DNA of 64,000 bases from the NCBI RefSeq assembly GCF_015160875.1, contig NZ_CP063374.1, positions 3,534,001 to 3,598,000 of the forward strand, written 5' to 3'. Source of the stretch: Streptomyces chromofuscus. GTDB taxonomy: Bacteria; Actinomycetota; Actinomycetes; Streptomycetales; Streptomycetaceae. A program made the position numbers and the translations under genes. The notes beneath the pieces were generated by a model. That model saw only the letters and a list, made by a program, of their open reading frames with translations. It had not been told where the DNA came from and searched no databases. Within the stretch, counting starts at the first letter, position 1, and each line of letters starts with the position of its first letter. Positions 51,286 to 60,917 of this stretch are shown here, piece after piece.

Positions 51286-52686
51286 ATGAAGGACGTATCC
51301 GGAGACTGCGCGCGCACCCCCACCCGCCGCACCGCACTCGCCGGGCTCGTCGGCGGTGCCGGGGCCGTGCTGGCCACCGGGTGCACCCCGACGGGCGCGA
51401 CACCCGCGGCCCGCGCCACGGCGACGGCCACCGCCTCGCCGGGCGGCCCCACCCCCGGCGTGATGACGCTGTTCGACGACCCGGCCTTCAACTTCAGCGC
51501 GCTGATGGCGCTCGGCGGTTCCGGCCAGGGCGCGGGCGAGGTGGGCGAGGTGCTCACCGCCGTCAACGCGATCACCAAGGCGGGACTGTCCTCACAGACG
51601 TACGTCGAGACCTTCGAGAAGCTCGGCGACCTGCTCATGGCGGCGCCCGTGGGCAGCGAGCCCGACGACCGGACGAGACAGTGGCGTGCGCTGCGCGCCG
51701 CGCAGTACTACGCCCAGGCGCTGTTCTTCGTCCTCGGCTCCGACAAGCCCGGCGACGAGGAGCGGCTGTACAAGGCCGGACGCGGCGCATGGGACACGTT
51801 CTGCCGCCTGTCCGACCCGGCGCCGGTGACGGCGAACGTCCCGTACGGCAGCACGCCGCTGCCCGTGTGGTTCTTCCGGCCCGACACGTCCGCGCGGCGC
51901 CGCCCGACCGTCATCCTCACCAACGGCAGCGACGGACAGAACGTCGACATGTGGACGTACGGCGTCCGGGCCGCCCTGGACCGCGGCTGGAACGCTTTGG
52001 TGTACGACGGGCCGGGTCAGGGTCAGCTGCTCTTCGTGAACCAGGTGATCTTCACGCCGACCTGGGAGAAGGTCGTCGGCCCGCTCGTCGACTGGCTGAC
52101 GGCCCGTTCGGACGTGGACCCGGACAGGATCGCCCTGACCGGGCTGAGCATGGCGGGCGACCTGGCGCCCCGGGCCGCGGCCTTCGAGAACCGGCTCGCC
52201 GCCGTGGTGGCGATGCCCGGCTGCCTGACGCCCTGGCTGGGCTTCCCCCCGGAGGTCCGGGAGATCCTCCAGCCGAGCAAGGAGGAGACCAACACCGTCT
52301 GGAACAAGGAGGTCGTGCCCGAGCTGCCCGCGGCCGACGCCGCGACGCTGAAGAAGCGTTTCGAGCCCTTCTCCGTGCAGGCGATGCTCGACGCCCGCAA
52401 GGGCAGGATGTTCACCGACTTCTACACGCCCGCCAAGCGCATCGAGGCACTGGACATCACGAACGTCGTGGGCCGGATCAAGATGCCCACGCTGGTACTC
52501 GACTACGAGGACGAGCAGTTCTACCCCGGCCAGGCGCGGCAGATGTTCGACAAGCTCACCTCACCGAAGGACTACGTGAAGCTCACCGCGGCCACCGGCG
52601 CGCAGCTGCACTGCTCCCCGATGGCCCCGCAGCAGCACTGCGAGGTCGTCTTCGACTGGCTGAACGAGACCCTGCCGGGCCGCTGA
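51286..52686 (+). CDS. Exported alpha/beta hydrolase, Tat lipoprotein-like
   Basis: This 466-aa protein has a twin-arginine-like lipoprotein signal (RRTALAGLVGGAGAVLATGC). Its peptidase S9-like hydrolase domain carries LVYDGPGQGQLLFVNQ, RIALTGLSMAGDLAPRAAA (nucleophile Ser in GLSMAG), LVLDYEDEQFYPGQA (acid Asp) and GAQLHCSP (catalytic His). The long N-terminal helix region is typical of 2,6-dihydropseudooxynicotine hydrolase-like and FrsA-like proteins. Function outside the cell is unknown. It lies just upstream of afsR, with a 293-base gap. Confidence 0.85.
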   Translation: MKDVSGDCARTPTRRTALAGLVGGAGAVLATGCTPTGATPAARATATATASPGGPTPGVMTLFDDPAFNFSALMALGGSGQGAGEVGEVLTAVNAITKAGLSSQTYVETFEKLGDLLMAAPVGSEPDDRTRQWRALRAAQYYAQALFFVLGSDKPGDEERLYKAGRGAWDTFCRLSDPAPVTANVPYGSTPLPVWFFRPDTSARRRPTVILTNGSDGQNVDMWTYGVRAALDRGWNALVYDGPGQGQLLFVNQVIFTPTWEKVVGPLVDWLTARSDVDPDRIALTGLSMAGDLAPRAAAFENRLAAVVAMPGCLTPWLGFPPEVREILQPSKEETNTVWNKEVVPELPAADAATLKKRFEPFSVQAMLDARKGRMFTDFYTPAKRIEALDITNVVGRIKMPTLVLDYEDEQFYPGQARQMFDKLTSPKDYVKLTAATGAQLHCSPMAPQQHCEVVFDWLNETLPGR

Positions 52687-52979
52687 CCGGCCGGCACGTC
52701 GCCCGGAACACACGGCGTGGCCCCGTCGTCGACGAGGACGACGCGGGCCACGGGCATGTCGTTCGTGCAGTCGGCGACCGCGCCTTCGGCACGTGGGCGC
52801 GCCGGGGGTGTATCTCGGACGGCACTTCGCGCTCAGGTCAGTGCGGAAGTGTGCGGAGAGGGTGTGTGGGGCTTGTGGGATCCCGTGCGCCCCGCTGTGA
52901 CGGCGGTCTCGGGCGGCTGACGCATCCGCGTGAGCAAGGCAAACTGACAGCATTGCTCAGGGTGTCTAGGGGGACGGCT
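52687..52979. promoter_or_regulatory. afsR promoter region
   Basis: This gap of 293 bases between the hydrolase stop and the afsR ATG has no convincing gene. The AT-richer stretch AAGGCAAACTGACAGCATTG near 52937-52956 is the likely promoter area. No clear operator was identified. Confidence 0.4.
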
Positions 52980-55925
52980 ATGGACGGGGTGCCGGCGCGG
53001 AGGCGTCCGGGCGGTGCGGAGGAGCCCGTCGCACTGCGCTTCGGTGTGCTCGGACCGGTGCGCGCCTGGCGTGGCGACGAGCCGCTGGCCACGGGATCCC
53101 CACAGCAACGGGCCCTGCTCGCCGCGCTGCTGCTGCGCGAGGGCCGTACGGCGACCGCGGCACAGCTGATCGACGCGCTGTGGGGCGAGGAGCCGCCGTC
53201 GCAGGCGCTGGCGGCGGTGCGGACGTACGCCTCGCGGCTGCGCAAGGCGCTGGACCCCGACGTGCTGGTCAGCGAGTCCGGCGGCTACGCGATCCGGTCG
53301 GTCGGGGAGGGCGCCCTGGACCTGACGGTGGCGCAGGACCTCGCGGCGGACGCGGAGAAGGCGCGGGGCGCCGGGAACCCGGGCCGGGCCCGTGAGTTGC
53401 TGGGGCGGGCACTGGATCTGTGGGACGGGGAGGCGCTGGCGGGGGTGCCGGGTCCGTACGCCGAGGCGCAGCGCGTCCGGCTGGAGGAGTGGCGGCTGCA
53501 ACTCCTCGAATCCCGCCTGGACATGGACCTGGAGCAGGGCTGCCACGCGGAGGCCGTCTCGGAGCTGACCGCGCTGACGGCGGCCCACCCCCTGCGGGAG
53601 CGGCTGCGCGAGCTGCTGATGCTGGCGCTGTACCGGTCGGGCCGCCAGGCGGAGGCGCTGGCGGTGTACGCCGACACACGGCGCCTGCTGGTGGACGAGC
53701 TGGGCGTCGACCCCCGGCCCGGCTTGAGGGAGTTGCAGCAGCGGATCCTGACGGCCGACCCCGGACTGGCGGAGCCGTCGGCGCCGGTCGCCGAGCCGGC
53801 CGCGATCCCGGTGCGTCCGGCACAACTCCCGGCCACCGTGCCCGACTTCACGGGCCGGGCGTCCTTCGTGGCCGAGTTGAGCGAGGTGCTGGGGTCGGCG
53901 GAGGGCCGGGTGATGGCCGTCTCCGCGGTGGCCGGGATCGGCGGGGTCGGCAAGACGACGCTCGCCGTGCACGTGGCGCACCAGGCACGGTCGGTGTTCC
54001 CGGACGGGCAGTTGTACGTCGACCTCCAGGGCGCCGGCCCCCGCGCGGCGGAGCCGGAGACGGTGCTGGGCTCGTTCCTGCGGGCCCTGGGCACGGCCGA
54101 CTCGGCGATCCCGGACTCCCTGGAGGAGCGTGCGGCGCTGTACCGGTCCGTGCTGGACGGACGCCGGGTGCTGGTGCTGCTGGACAACGCCCGCGACGCC
54201 GCGCAGGTACGGCCCCTGCTGCCGGGGACCGAGGGGTGCGCGGCGCTGGTGACGTCCCGGGTGCGGATGGTGGACCTGGCCGGGGCGCACCTGGTCGACC
54301 TGGACGTGATGTCCCCGGACGAGGCGCTGTCGCTGTTCACGAAGATCGTCGGCGAGGAGCGGGTGGCCGCCGAACGGGAGGCGGCGCTGGACGTGGTCGC
54401 GGCGTGCGGTTTCCTTCCGCTCGCGATCCGTATCGCCGCGTCCCGCCTGGCGTCCCGCCGCACCTGGACCGTTTCGGTCCTCGCGGCGAAACTCGCGGAC
54501 GAACGCCGCCGGCTGGACGAGCTCCAGGCCGGCGACCTGGCGGTGAAGGCCACCTTCGAGCTGGGCTACGGACAACTGGAGCCCGCCCAGGCACGGGCGT
54601 TCCGGCTGCTGGGGCTCGCGGACGGGCCGGACATCTCGCTGCCGGGGGCGGCGGCGGTGCTGGATCTGGCGCCGGCCGACACCGAGGACCTGCTGGAGTC
54701 GCTGGTCGACACCTCGCTGCTGGAGTCGGCGGCCCCCGGCCGCTACCGGTTCCACGACCTGGTACGGCTCTACGCGCGAGCCTGCGCGGAGCGCGACGAG
54801 CACCCGCCGGGCGAGCAGGACGCGGCGATGTCCCGGCTGCTGGACTTCTACCTGGCGACGGCCGCGGCCGTGTACGCCATCGAGCGGCCCGGGGACCGGC
54901 TGGTGGACCACCTCGCCGCCACGGACCGTCCCGGCCTCGCCTTCCCGGACGGCGCCTCGGCCCGGGACTGGCTCTACACCGAGGCCAACTGCCTGCTCGC
55001 GTTCGCCCGGCAGAGCGCCGGCCGGCCGGGCTGCCTGCGCCGGGCCGTCGATCTGCTGTGGGCCGCGCACGACCTCTCCGAGTCGGGGGCCAACTCCCGG
55101 GAGTACGAGGCCACCGCCAAGGCCGTGCTGGACGCGGCCCAGCAGGTCGGCGGGGCGCGGGAGGAGGCGCGGGCGCTGATGACGCTGGCAGCCGCGCATC
55201 TGGACGGGGGACGTTTCGACATGGCCGACCGGGAGGCCGCGCAGGTCATCGACCGGGCGCGAGAGGCGGACGACCTGCTGCCCGTGTCCTGGGCCCACAA
55301 CGCGCGCGGCGTCATCGCGCTGTACCAGAACCGCAACGCGGAGGGCGAGGAGCACCTGTCCCGGGCCATCGAGCACTTCCGTGTCCTCGGGGACCGGCCC
55401 GGCGAGGCCAGCGCCCTGTGCAACCTCTCCCGCATCCACCTGGCGACCGGGCGGACGCAGAGCGCCGTCACCCTGGCCCAGAAGGGCATGGAGATCTACG
55501 ACACCATGGGCAACTCCATGCGCGGCGCCAACGGCCGCTACGCGCTGGGCATGGCGCTCACGCAGAGCGGACAGCTGGAGGCGGCCACGGGCCGGCTGCT
55601 GGAGGCGCTCGGCGTCTTCCGCGACAGCCGCCAGCGCCTGTGGGAGGGGATGACGCTGTTCCGGCTGGCCGAGGTGGACATCGCCGGGCGGCGCTTCCCG
55701 CAGGCCGCCGCGAACGCGGAGATGGCGCTGACCGTGCTGCGGGGCATCGGGGGCGAATGGCGCCGGGCCAACGTCCTCACCGTCCTCGGCCGTGCGCTGA
55801 CCGGCATCGGCCACACGGGGCGTGCCCAGGTCTGCTGGCAGGAAGCGGCGCGCGTCTACGAGGAGTTGGGCTCGCCGGAGGCCGCGGAGGTCCGCGCGTT
55901 GCTGACGCCCCTGCGCGCGGCCTGA
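52980..55925 (+). CDS. afsR: Global antibiotic regulator AfsR (SARP-NB-ARC-TPR)
   Basis: This 981-aa SARP-type activator is a central integrator of secondary metabolism. An OmpR-type winged helix (VALRFGVLGPVRAWRGDEPL, SPQQRALLAALLL, residues 15-105) and bacterial transcriptional activator domain (to about 265) are followed by an NB-ARC ATPase with P-loop GIGGVGKTTLA (about 319) and a C-terminal TPR region (700-960). AfsK phosphorylates it on Ser/Thr, and it then activates afsS by binding its promoter. Length agrees with S. coelicolor AfsR (993 aa). The ATG at 52980 follows GGGGGAC. afsS lies 213 bases downstream and afsK is nearby on the other strand. Confidence 0.95.
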   Translation: MDGVPARRRPGGAEEPVALRFGVLGPVRAWRGDEPLATGSPQQRALLAALLLREGRTATAAQLIDALWGEEPPSQALAAVRTYASRLRKALDPDVLVSESGGYAIRSVGEGALDLTVAQDLAADAEKARGAGNPGRARELLGRALDLWDGEALAGVPGPYAEAQRVRLEEWRLQLLESRLDMDLEQGCHAEAVSELTALTAAHPLRERLRELLMLALYRSGRQAEALAVYADTRRLLVDELGVDPRPGLRELQQRILTADPGLAEPSAPVAEPAAIPVRPAQLPATVPDFTGRASFVAELSEVLGSAEGRVMAVSAVAGIGGVGKTTLAVHVAHQARSVFPDGQLYVDLQGAGPRAAEPETVLGSFLRALGTADSAIPDSLEERAALYRSVLDGRRVLVLLDNARDAAQVRPLLPGTEGCAALVTSRVRMVDLAGAHLVDLDVMSPDEALSLFTKIVGEERVAAEREAALDVVAACGFLPLAIRIAASRLASRRTWTVSVLAAKLADERRRLDELQAGDLAVKATFELGYGQLEPAQARAFRLLGLADGPDISLPGAAAVLDLAPADTEDLLESLVDTSLLESAAPGRYRFHDLVRLYARACAERDEHPPGEQDAAMSRLLDFYLATAAAVYAIERPGDRLVDHLAATDRPGLAFPDGASARDWLYTEANCLLAFARQSAGRPGCLRRAVDLLWAAHDLSESGANSREYEATAKAVLDAAQQVGGAREEARALMTLAAAHLDGGRFDMADREAAQVIDRAREADDLLPVSWAHNARGVIALYQNRNAEGEEHLSRAIEHFRVLGDRPGEASALCNLSRIHLATGRTQSAVTLAQKGMEIYDTMGNSMRGANGRYALGMALTQSGQLEAATGRLLEALGVFRDSRQRLWEGMTLFRLAEVDIAGRRFPQAAANAEMALTVLRGIGGEWRRANVLTVLGRALTGIGHTGRAQVCWQEAARVYEELGSPEAAEVRALLTPLRAA

Positions 55926-55940
55926 CCGCGGTGCCGGGGT

Positions 55941-55962
55941 GTTCATCATTCGTTTATCGCCC
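55941..55962 (+). promoter_or_regulatory. AfsR/PhoP-type direct repeat at afsS promoter
   Basis: Two adjacent 11-bp units, GTTCATCATTC (55941-55951) and GTTTATCGCCC (55952-55962), match the G(G/T)TCAYYYR-like units bound by AfsR and PhoP at the S. coelicolor afsS promoter. CATGCT at about 55968 is in position for the -10 box, so the repeats overlap -35. Binding activates afsS. Confidence 0.75.
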
Positions 55963-56138
55963 TGGGCCATGCTTCACGTGCGGGCCGAGCCGTCGCGTCG
56001 GGGGGCAGACGGCCGGCCGCACCGGGTCGCCGACCGACGCATCGGGGGGAGCGGCCCGAACGCCCGTCCGGTCATCCGCGGGGGAGTGACCGGACGGGTC
56101 CTCAGCCACGGACCAACACTCCACGGGAGCGAACGATC

Positions 56139-56321
56139 ATGAGCGACGAGACCGTCGTCAAGCCGCAGGACATCCACGCCACTTCCGAGCCCGCGTCGGC
56201 CGACGCCGGGTCGGACACCGAGGGCGGTGCGACGACCCAGGGGGACATCCACGCCACCGAGGAGCCCCTGGAGACGAAGGACATCCACGCGACGTCGGAG
56301 CCGTTCAAGCCGACGAAGTAA
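56139..56321 (+). CDS. afsS: AfsS small activator of antibiotic production
   Basis: This 60-aa protein stimulates antibiotic production when overexpressed. It consists largely of three repeats DIHAT(S/E)EP, at residues about 11-18, 36-43 and 48-55, with acidic spacers. This repeat, TxDxHATxxP-like, is the hallmark of AfsS. The protein is mostly disordered and resembles a fragment of a sigma factor. It lies just downstream of afsR under the AfsR-type site, as in S. coelicolor (63 aa). How it acts is unresolved. Confidence 0.95.
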   Translation: MSDETVVKPQDIHATSEPASADAGSDTEGGATTQGDIHATEEPLETKDIHATSEPFKPTK

Positions 56322-56626
56322 CGCCTTCCGCAGGGGACACGGCCGCGGCGGCACGGAGGGGAGTCGCCGAGGCGGGGTGACGTGTCGTCCGGCACGGCGG
56401 CCGGGCGGAGGGAACTTCGCCCGGCCGTAGGTGGGTTGACGCGTGTTCACCTCCGCGGACGCGCGTTCGCCTTCGCCCCGGAGGTTCACGTTCCGATCCC
56501 CGGCTCGATCCGAGAGTTCAGCGATCATTACGGTGCGCGCGGTGTGAAAGCGGTGTGCGCGAGCCAATCATCTTGTCATGAACCTGTTGCCCGACGGGCG
56601 GGCAACAGCCTCATGGAGGTGTGGGA
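56322..56626. other. Intergenic region with leader hairpin
   Basis: No gene is seen. GTTGCCCG and CGGGCAAC (56586-56606) form a hairpin about 20 bases before the phospholipase start, which may stabilise or regulate its transcript. Confidence 0.45.
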
Positions 56627-57079
56627 ATGCACCGCAGACTCGCCAGCGCTCTCGCCACCACGACCCTCTCCCTGGCCACCGTCGTCGCCACCGCGACGGC
56701 CGCCAGTGCCGCCCCGGCCGACAAGCCGCAGGTGCTCGCCAGTTGGACGCAGACCAGTGCGACCAGCTACAGCGCATGGGCCGCCGCCCGCGCGAACCAG
56801 GGTGCCTGGGCCGCCTACGGCTTCGACTGGTCGACCGACTACTGCTCCACGTCGCCGGACAACCCGTTCGGCTTCCCCTTCGCCATGTCCTGCGCGCGCC
56901 ACGACTTCGGCTACCGCAACTACAAGGCCGCCGGCACCTTCAGCGCCAACAAGGACCGTCTCGACAGCGCCTTCTACGAGGACCTGAAGCGAGTCTGCAA
57001 CAACTACGGCGGCGCGACCCTGACCGCCTGCAACAGCACCGCCTGGACCTACTACCAGGCCGTCCGCGCCTTCGGCTGA
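56627..57079 (+). CDS. Secreted prokaryotic phospholipase A2
   Basis: This 150-aa enzyme has a signal peptide ending ASA (about residue 29). The mature part shows DWSTDYCSTSPDNPFGFPFA, then SCARHDFGYRNYKAAGTFS: the catalytic His-Asp pair in C-x-R-H-D-F-G-Y-R-N, typical of Streptomyces PLA2. Two disulfides are likely (YCST...SCAR and RVCNNYG...LTACNS). It hydrolyses the sn-2 ester of phospholipids with calcium. GGAGG lies 7 bases before the ATG. A perfect 18-bp hairpin ends the transcript. Confidence 0.92.
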   Translation: MHRRLASALATTTLSLATVVATATAASAAPADKPQVLASWTQTSATSYSAWAAARANQGAWAAYGFDWSTDYCSTSPDNPFGFPFAMSCARHDFGYRNYKAAGTFSANKDRLDSAFYEDLKRVCNNYGGATLTACNSTAWTYYQAVRAFG

Positions 57080-57119
57080 TCCCGGCCGCACCCTCCGCAA
57101 CGGGGCGCCCCGCTCCGCC

Positions 57120-57158
57120 CTCCTGCCGGCCGGGTCCGCCGGACCCGGCCGGCAGGAG
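57120..57158 (+). terminator. 18-bp perfect hairpin terminator
   Basis: CTCCTGCCGGCCGGGTCC and GGACCCGGCCGGCAGGAG around GCC form one of the strongest hairpins in the window, 41 bases after the phospholipase stop. Confidence 0.85.
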
Positions 57159-57188
57159 AATCGCCGTCCCCCCACCCGCACGCCTCCG

Positions 57189-57593
57189 TTGTCCCCCCGG
57201 TCACTCCGGCGTCGCACCGTGCCGCCACGCTCGGGCGTCGTGGCAACCGACCGGAGCACGCCGGCGGACCCCGGACCTGCGTACGCGTTCTGGCAGACGG
57301 TCCCGCTCGCGGCGCTGTTCGTCGTGTTCCTGGACACGGCCACCGACTTCTTCCCCGACGACCCGCTCGTGGGCGTCCTGACCCCGACGCGGCTCGCACT
57401 GCTGGTCGGTGTGTCGGCCGTGGCCGTCCCGGTCCGGGGGCGGCCACGGACGCGACTGCGGGACTTCCGGACGCCGCTCGACCTGCCGATCGCTCCGGCC
57501 GGTGCGGCGAGAGGGCGTGCCGGACGCCGCGACGGGGGACTGACCAACAAGGTAATGGGGGGAACGTTGCCTGTCGCGGCACTTGTCCTGTGA
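57189..57593 (+). pseudogene. Truncated membrane protein fragment
   Basis: An open frame of about 134 codons contains two hydrophobic spans (AYAFWQTVPLAALFVVFLDT, LALLVGVSAVAVPVRG) and RTRLRDFRTPLDLPIAPAGA, recalling the start of O-antigen-polymerase-like proteins, then ends without the rest. A GTG near 57240 is the best start. It is probably a remnant; the alternative is a short membrane peptide. Confidence 0.35.
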
Positions 57594-57603
57594 CCGGTGA
57601 GGG

Positions 57604-58173
57604 CTACTGCTCCGGCTCGGCGACCTCGTCGACGTCACAGCCGGCCACTTCGGCGGCGCGACTTCTGTTGCTCGACTCGATGTCGACGGTGATCGTGTCG
57701 TCGCCGGGCACTTCGACGAACCAGGTCTCCTGCTTGACGGTGGCACCCATCCGGTTCTCGAAGGTGACGTCGACGGCGAAGGTGGCCGTGCTCGCGTTGG
57801 GGTTGGTGATCTCGACCCTGGAGTAAGGGGCCTTGCCGGTGACGCACTTGACCAGCTTCACCGAGGCGTTCCGCAGCGTCTCGGCGGAGCCCGATCCGGA
57901 GGAGCCGGTGTTGTCGTCGGAGTCGTCGTAGCCGCCGCTGCCGCTGGTCGAGCCGCCGTAGTCGTAGTCGTCATCGCCGTCGTCCGTCCCCGACCAAGTG
58001 CCTCCCCCGGACGTCGACGACGAACTGTCGTGGTTTTGGCCGGAGCTGCTGCACCCGCCGCCTCCCCCGCCGCCGCTGCCGCCGCTGTGGCGTCCCGTCG
58101 AGAAACCGGTCAGCGTCAGGACCACCAACGCCGCCACTGCCGTGAGCTTGAGCTTGCGCCCCCGAAGATCCAT
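57604..58173 (-). CDS. Secreted protein with Gly/Ser-rich linker
   Basis: This 189-aa protein has an N-terminal hydrophobic segment (KLKLTAVAALVVLTLTGFST) that may be a signal or anchor. A low-complexity linker of Gly, Ser and Asp (about residues 28-95) follows, including GGGGCSSSGQNHDSSSS. The C-terminal domain (VKLVKCVTGKAPYSRVEITN, TATFAVDVTFENRMGATVKQ) looks like a FxLYD/DUF-type beta sandwich with two Cys. Function is unknown. It lies between the phospholipase and afsK. Confidence 0.7.
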   Translation of the reverse strand: MDLRGRKLKLTAVAALVVLTLTGFSTGRHSGGSGGGGGGGCSSSGQNHDSSSSTSGGGTWSGTDDGDDDYDYGGSTSGSGGYDDSDDNTGSSGSGSAETLRNASVKLVKCVTGKAPYSRVEITNPNASTATFAVDVTFENRMGATVKQETWFVEVPGDDTITVDIESSNRSRAAEVAGCDVDEVAEPEQ

Positions 58174-58344
58174 GCCGTCAGGCTATGGATCACCTGTCAC
58201 GGCCATGTCACCACATGGCGACCGTCGCGCACCCGCTGTAGCGTCATGGGTGAGCACGGTGAACACCGGGCTCGCCCGAGCGACGGCCGCCGTCCGGACA
58301 ACCCTTCCGTGCGCCCGGTACGACGGCCGTCGCCGGCGCGCCGG

Positions 58345-60705
58345 TCAGGTGGTGCGGGCCGTGCCCGTGCCCTTCTCGGCGTCCAGGGCGTAGACGCAGC
58401 GGTCCTTGCTGCACGCGTACACGATCCCGTCCCTGACGACCGGGGAGCCGGTGATCTCGCCGCCGGTGGCGAGTTTCCAGCGCAGCCGGCCGTCGTCGGC
58501 CTTCAGCGTGTACAGGAGGTGGTCGGTGGCGCCGAAGTGGATACGGCCCTCGGCGACCGAGGGGGTGCCCACGATGTCGCCGCCCGCCTGGAAACGCCAC
58601 TTGGGCGTGCCGGTGACCGCGTCCAGGGTGTAGAGGCCGGTGCCGCTGCCGACGTGCACATGTCCGGCGGCGACCAGGACCGGTTCGACGGACGTGCGGG
58701 CCTCGGTGGCGATCCGCCAGCGGTCGCGGCCGTCGGTGGCGTCGAGGGCGTACACGGTGCCGAGGTAGTCGGCGAGGTAGACGCCGCCGCCGGTGACCGC
58801 CGGGCCGGGCACGAAGGTGGGCGGGGACAGGAAGACCGCGGGCGCCTCGAAGTGCCAGCGGACGTGCCCGCCGGCCACGTCGACGGCGAGGACGCGGGTG
58901 CCCGCGGTGACGTAGACGTAGCCGTCGGAGGCGGGTGCGACCCGGACCGGGACGCCGCCGCAGGAGGCCGCGTCGCCGATCGGGTACGACCAGCGCTCGT
59001 CGCCGGTGCGGGCGTCCAGGGCGCGCAGACGGGCGTCCTGCCAGACGTAGACGGTGCCGTCGTGCAGGGCGGGGCCGGCCTCGGGGGACTCGAAGTCGCT
59101 CTGGCAGCCGGTGACCTCCCACAGCTTGCGGCCGCTGCCGGCCTCCCAGGCCTGCACGCCGCCCCCGCGGGTGCCGGTGACGACGGTGCCACGCTCGGCC
59201 TTCAGGGAGTACACCCAGGCGTCCGTGGACAGCCGCCACAGGTCGGTGCCCTCGCGGGCGTCCAGGGCGAACAGGGTGGGGCCGTCGGAGGCGTGGATCC
59301 GGCCGTCCGCGACCGCCATCGACCAGGCCACGTCCCGGGTCTTGAAGCGGCGCCGGCCGGTGGCCACGTCGAGGGCGTGCACCTCGAAGGAGGTGACGTA
59401 CACGAGGTCGCCGTCGACGGCCGGGGTGCCCCAGACGTCGTTGGACATCCGGAACCGCCAGGGCCGCCAGCCCGCCGGGCTCTCCGCGGGCGCGGGGGGC
59501 GGCGGCGCGGGGACGGCGGGCTCGGCGCCGTTGACCCCGGGGCGCGGCTTGGACCAGGAGGCGGCCAGGCCCGCCTCGGGCGGGGGCGCCTTGACGGCGG
59601 CGGCACGGGCGTCGGCGACGCGCGGGCCGGGACCGATGGGCACGGGGCACCGGCCAGCCGGACCGGGCGGCGTCGGGGCGCCGACCGGGGCGGGCACCGG
59701 CGGGGCGGTGACGGGCGGCGCCGGGACGACGGGGTCGTGCGGGGGCGGGGGCGGCACGGCGGGCGGACGGCCGGAGCCGCGGCCCGCGGCGGACGTGGGC
59801 GGGGCGGGACGGCCGCCGCGGCGGGACTCGATCAGGCCGACGGCCTTCTCCGGCAGCCACGCCGAGGCCGTACCGCTGTCGTCGGAGCCGGAGCCGAACA
59901 GGTGCGGGGCGAGCTGGGCCTGGAGGTCGGCCGGGGTGGGGCGGGCCGAGGGGTCCATCTGCATGCAGGACTCGATCAGCGGGCGCAGCTCGTCGGGCAG
60001 GCCGTCGAGGTCGGGGCCCTCGCGGAGCAGCATGAAGACCGTCTCGACCGGGTTGGCGCCGTGGAAGGGCGGGTGGCCGGTCGCGGCGAAGACGAGCGTG
60101 GAGCCCAGCGAGAAGACGTCGCTGGCACCGGTGACGGAGCGCGAGTCCTTGGCCTGCTCGGGCGACATGTAGGCGGGGGTGCCGACGGCCACGTTCGTCA
60201 TGGTCAGACGGGTGTTCGAAACGCCGGAGGCGATGCCGAAGTCGATCACCCGGGGTCCGTCCTCGACGACGAGGACGTTCGAGGGCTTGAGGTCACGGTG
60301 GACCAGCCCGGCGCCGTGGATCGACTGGAGCGCCTCCGCGACGCCCGCGGCCAGCCAGCGCACCGCCTGGGCCGGGAGCGGCCCGCAGTCGTTCACTATC
60401 TCCTCGAGGGAGGGCGCGGGAACGTACGCGGTCGCCAGCCACGGCACCGCGGCGCGCGGGTCGGCGTCGACCACGGCCGCCGTGTAGAAGCCGGAGACCG
60501 CGCGGGCCGCCTCGACCTCGCGCGTGAAGCGGACACGGAACAACTGGTCCTCGGCCAGCTCCGTCCGGACGGTCTTGATCGCCACGCGCCGGCCGGACGC
60601 CGAGCGCGCGAGATAGACCAGCCCCATGCCGCCGGCTCCCAGCCGTCCCAGCACCTCGAACGGCCCGATCCGCCGCGGATCGTGCTGCGTCAGCTGATCC
60701 ACCAC
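58345..60705 (-). CDS. afsK: Membrane-associated Ser/Thr protein kinase AfsK
   Basis: This 786-aa kinase phosphorylates AfsR. The kinase domain has [14 protein letters not shown] (P-loop), Lys44 in [12 protein letters not shown] (136-143) and DFG (155-157); the activation segment [20 protein letters not shown] includes Thr168, the number reported for autophosphorylation in S. coelicolor AfsK. Pro/Ala-rich linker about 290-430, then PQQ-like beta-propeller repeats to the end ([54 protein letters not shown]). The GTG at 60705 follows GGAGGT and fixes Thr168. No membrane span is seen, and the S. coelicolor protein is loosely membrane-associated. It is convergent with afsR-afsS across intervening genes. 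Confidence 0.95.
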   Translation of the reverse strand: MVDQLTQHDPRRIGPFEVLGRLGAGGMGLVYLARSASGRRVAIKTVRTELAEDQLFRVRFTREVEAARAVSGFYTAAVVDADPRAAVPWLATAYVPAPSLEEIVNDCGPLPAQAVRWLAAGVAEALQSIHGAGLVHRDLKPSNVLVVEDGPRVIDFGIASGVSNTRLTMTNVAVGTPAYMSPEQAKDSRSVTGASDVFSLGSTLVFAATGHPPFHGANPVETVFMLLREGPDLDGLPDELRPLIESCMQMDPSARPTPADLQAQLAPHLFGSGSDDSGTASAWLPEKAVGLIESRRGGRPAPPTSAAGRGSGRPPAVPPPPPHDPVVPAPPVTAPPVPAPVGAPTPPGPAGRCPVPIGPGPRVADARAAAVKAPPPEAGLAASWSKPRPGVNGAEPAVPAPPPPAPAESPAGWRPWRFRMSNDVWGTPAVDGDLVYVTSFEVHALDVATGRRRFKTRDVAWSMAVADGRIHASDGPTLFALDAREGTDLWRLSTDAWVYSLKAERGTVVTGTRGGGVQAWEAGSGRKLWEVTGCQSDFESPEAGPALHDGTVYVWQDARLRALDARTGDERWSYPIGDAASCGGVPVRVAPASDGYVYVTAGTRVLAVDVAGGHVRWHFEAPAVFLSPPTFVPGPAVTGGGVYLADYLGTVYALDATDGRDRWRIATEARTSVEPVLVAAGHVHVGSGTGLYTLDAVTGTPKWRFQAGGDIVGTPSVAEGRIHFGATDHLLYTLKADDGRLRWKLATGGEITGSPVVRDGIVYACSKDRCVYALDAEKGTGTARTT

Positions 60706-60917
60706 TTGCCTGCCACCTCCCCGTACGAGCCGCGTCACCACATATGTACGCGACCCCGTGCAGCGTCTCACCACCGCACCGCCGCGGCGGCACGCACCCC
60801 GATTCTTCCTGTCCAGGCCACAGGTTGCGAACCCGGTGACATATGGGGTGTCTCACCACATATCAGGGCAAGTAGTGGTGCATTCCGGGACAAGCGGTGG
60901 CGCAAAGGTCGCCCGGG

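Noticed and set aside
50136..52979. In-frame extension of afsR upstream by about 950 codons
   Set aside because: This stretch contains the TnpB relic, the hydrolase gene in another frame and the afsR promoter. AfsR homology begins at the ATG at 52980.
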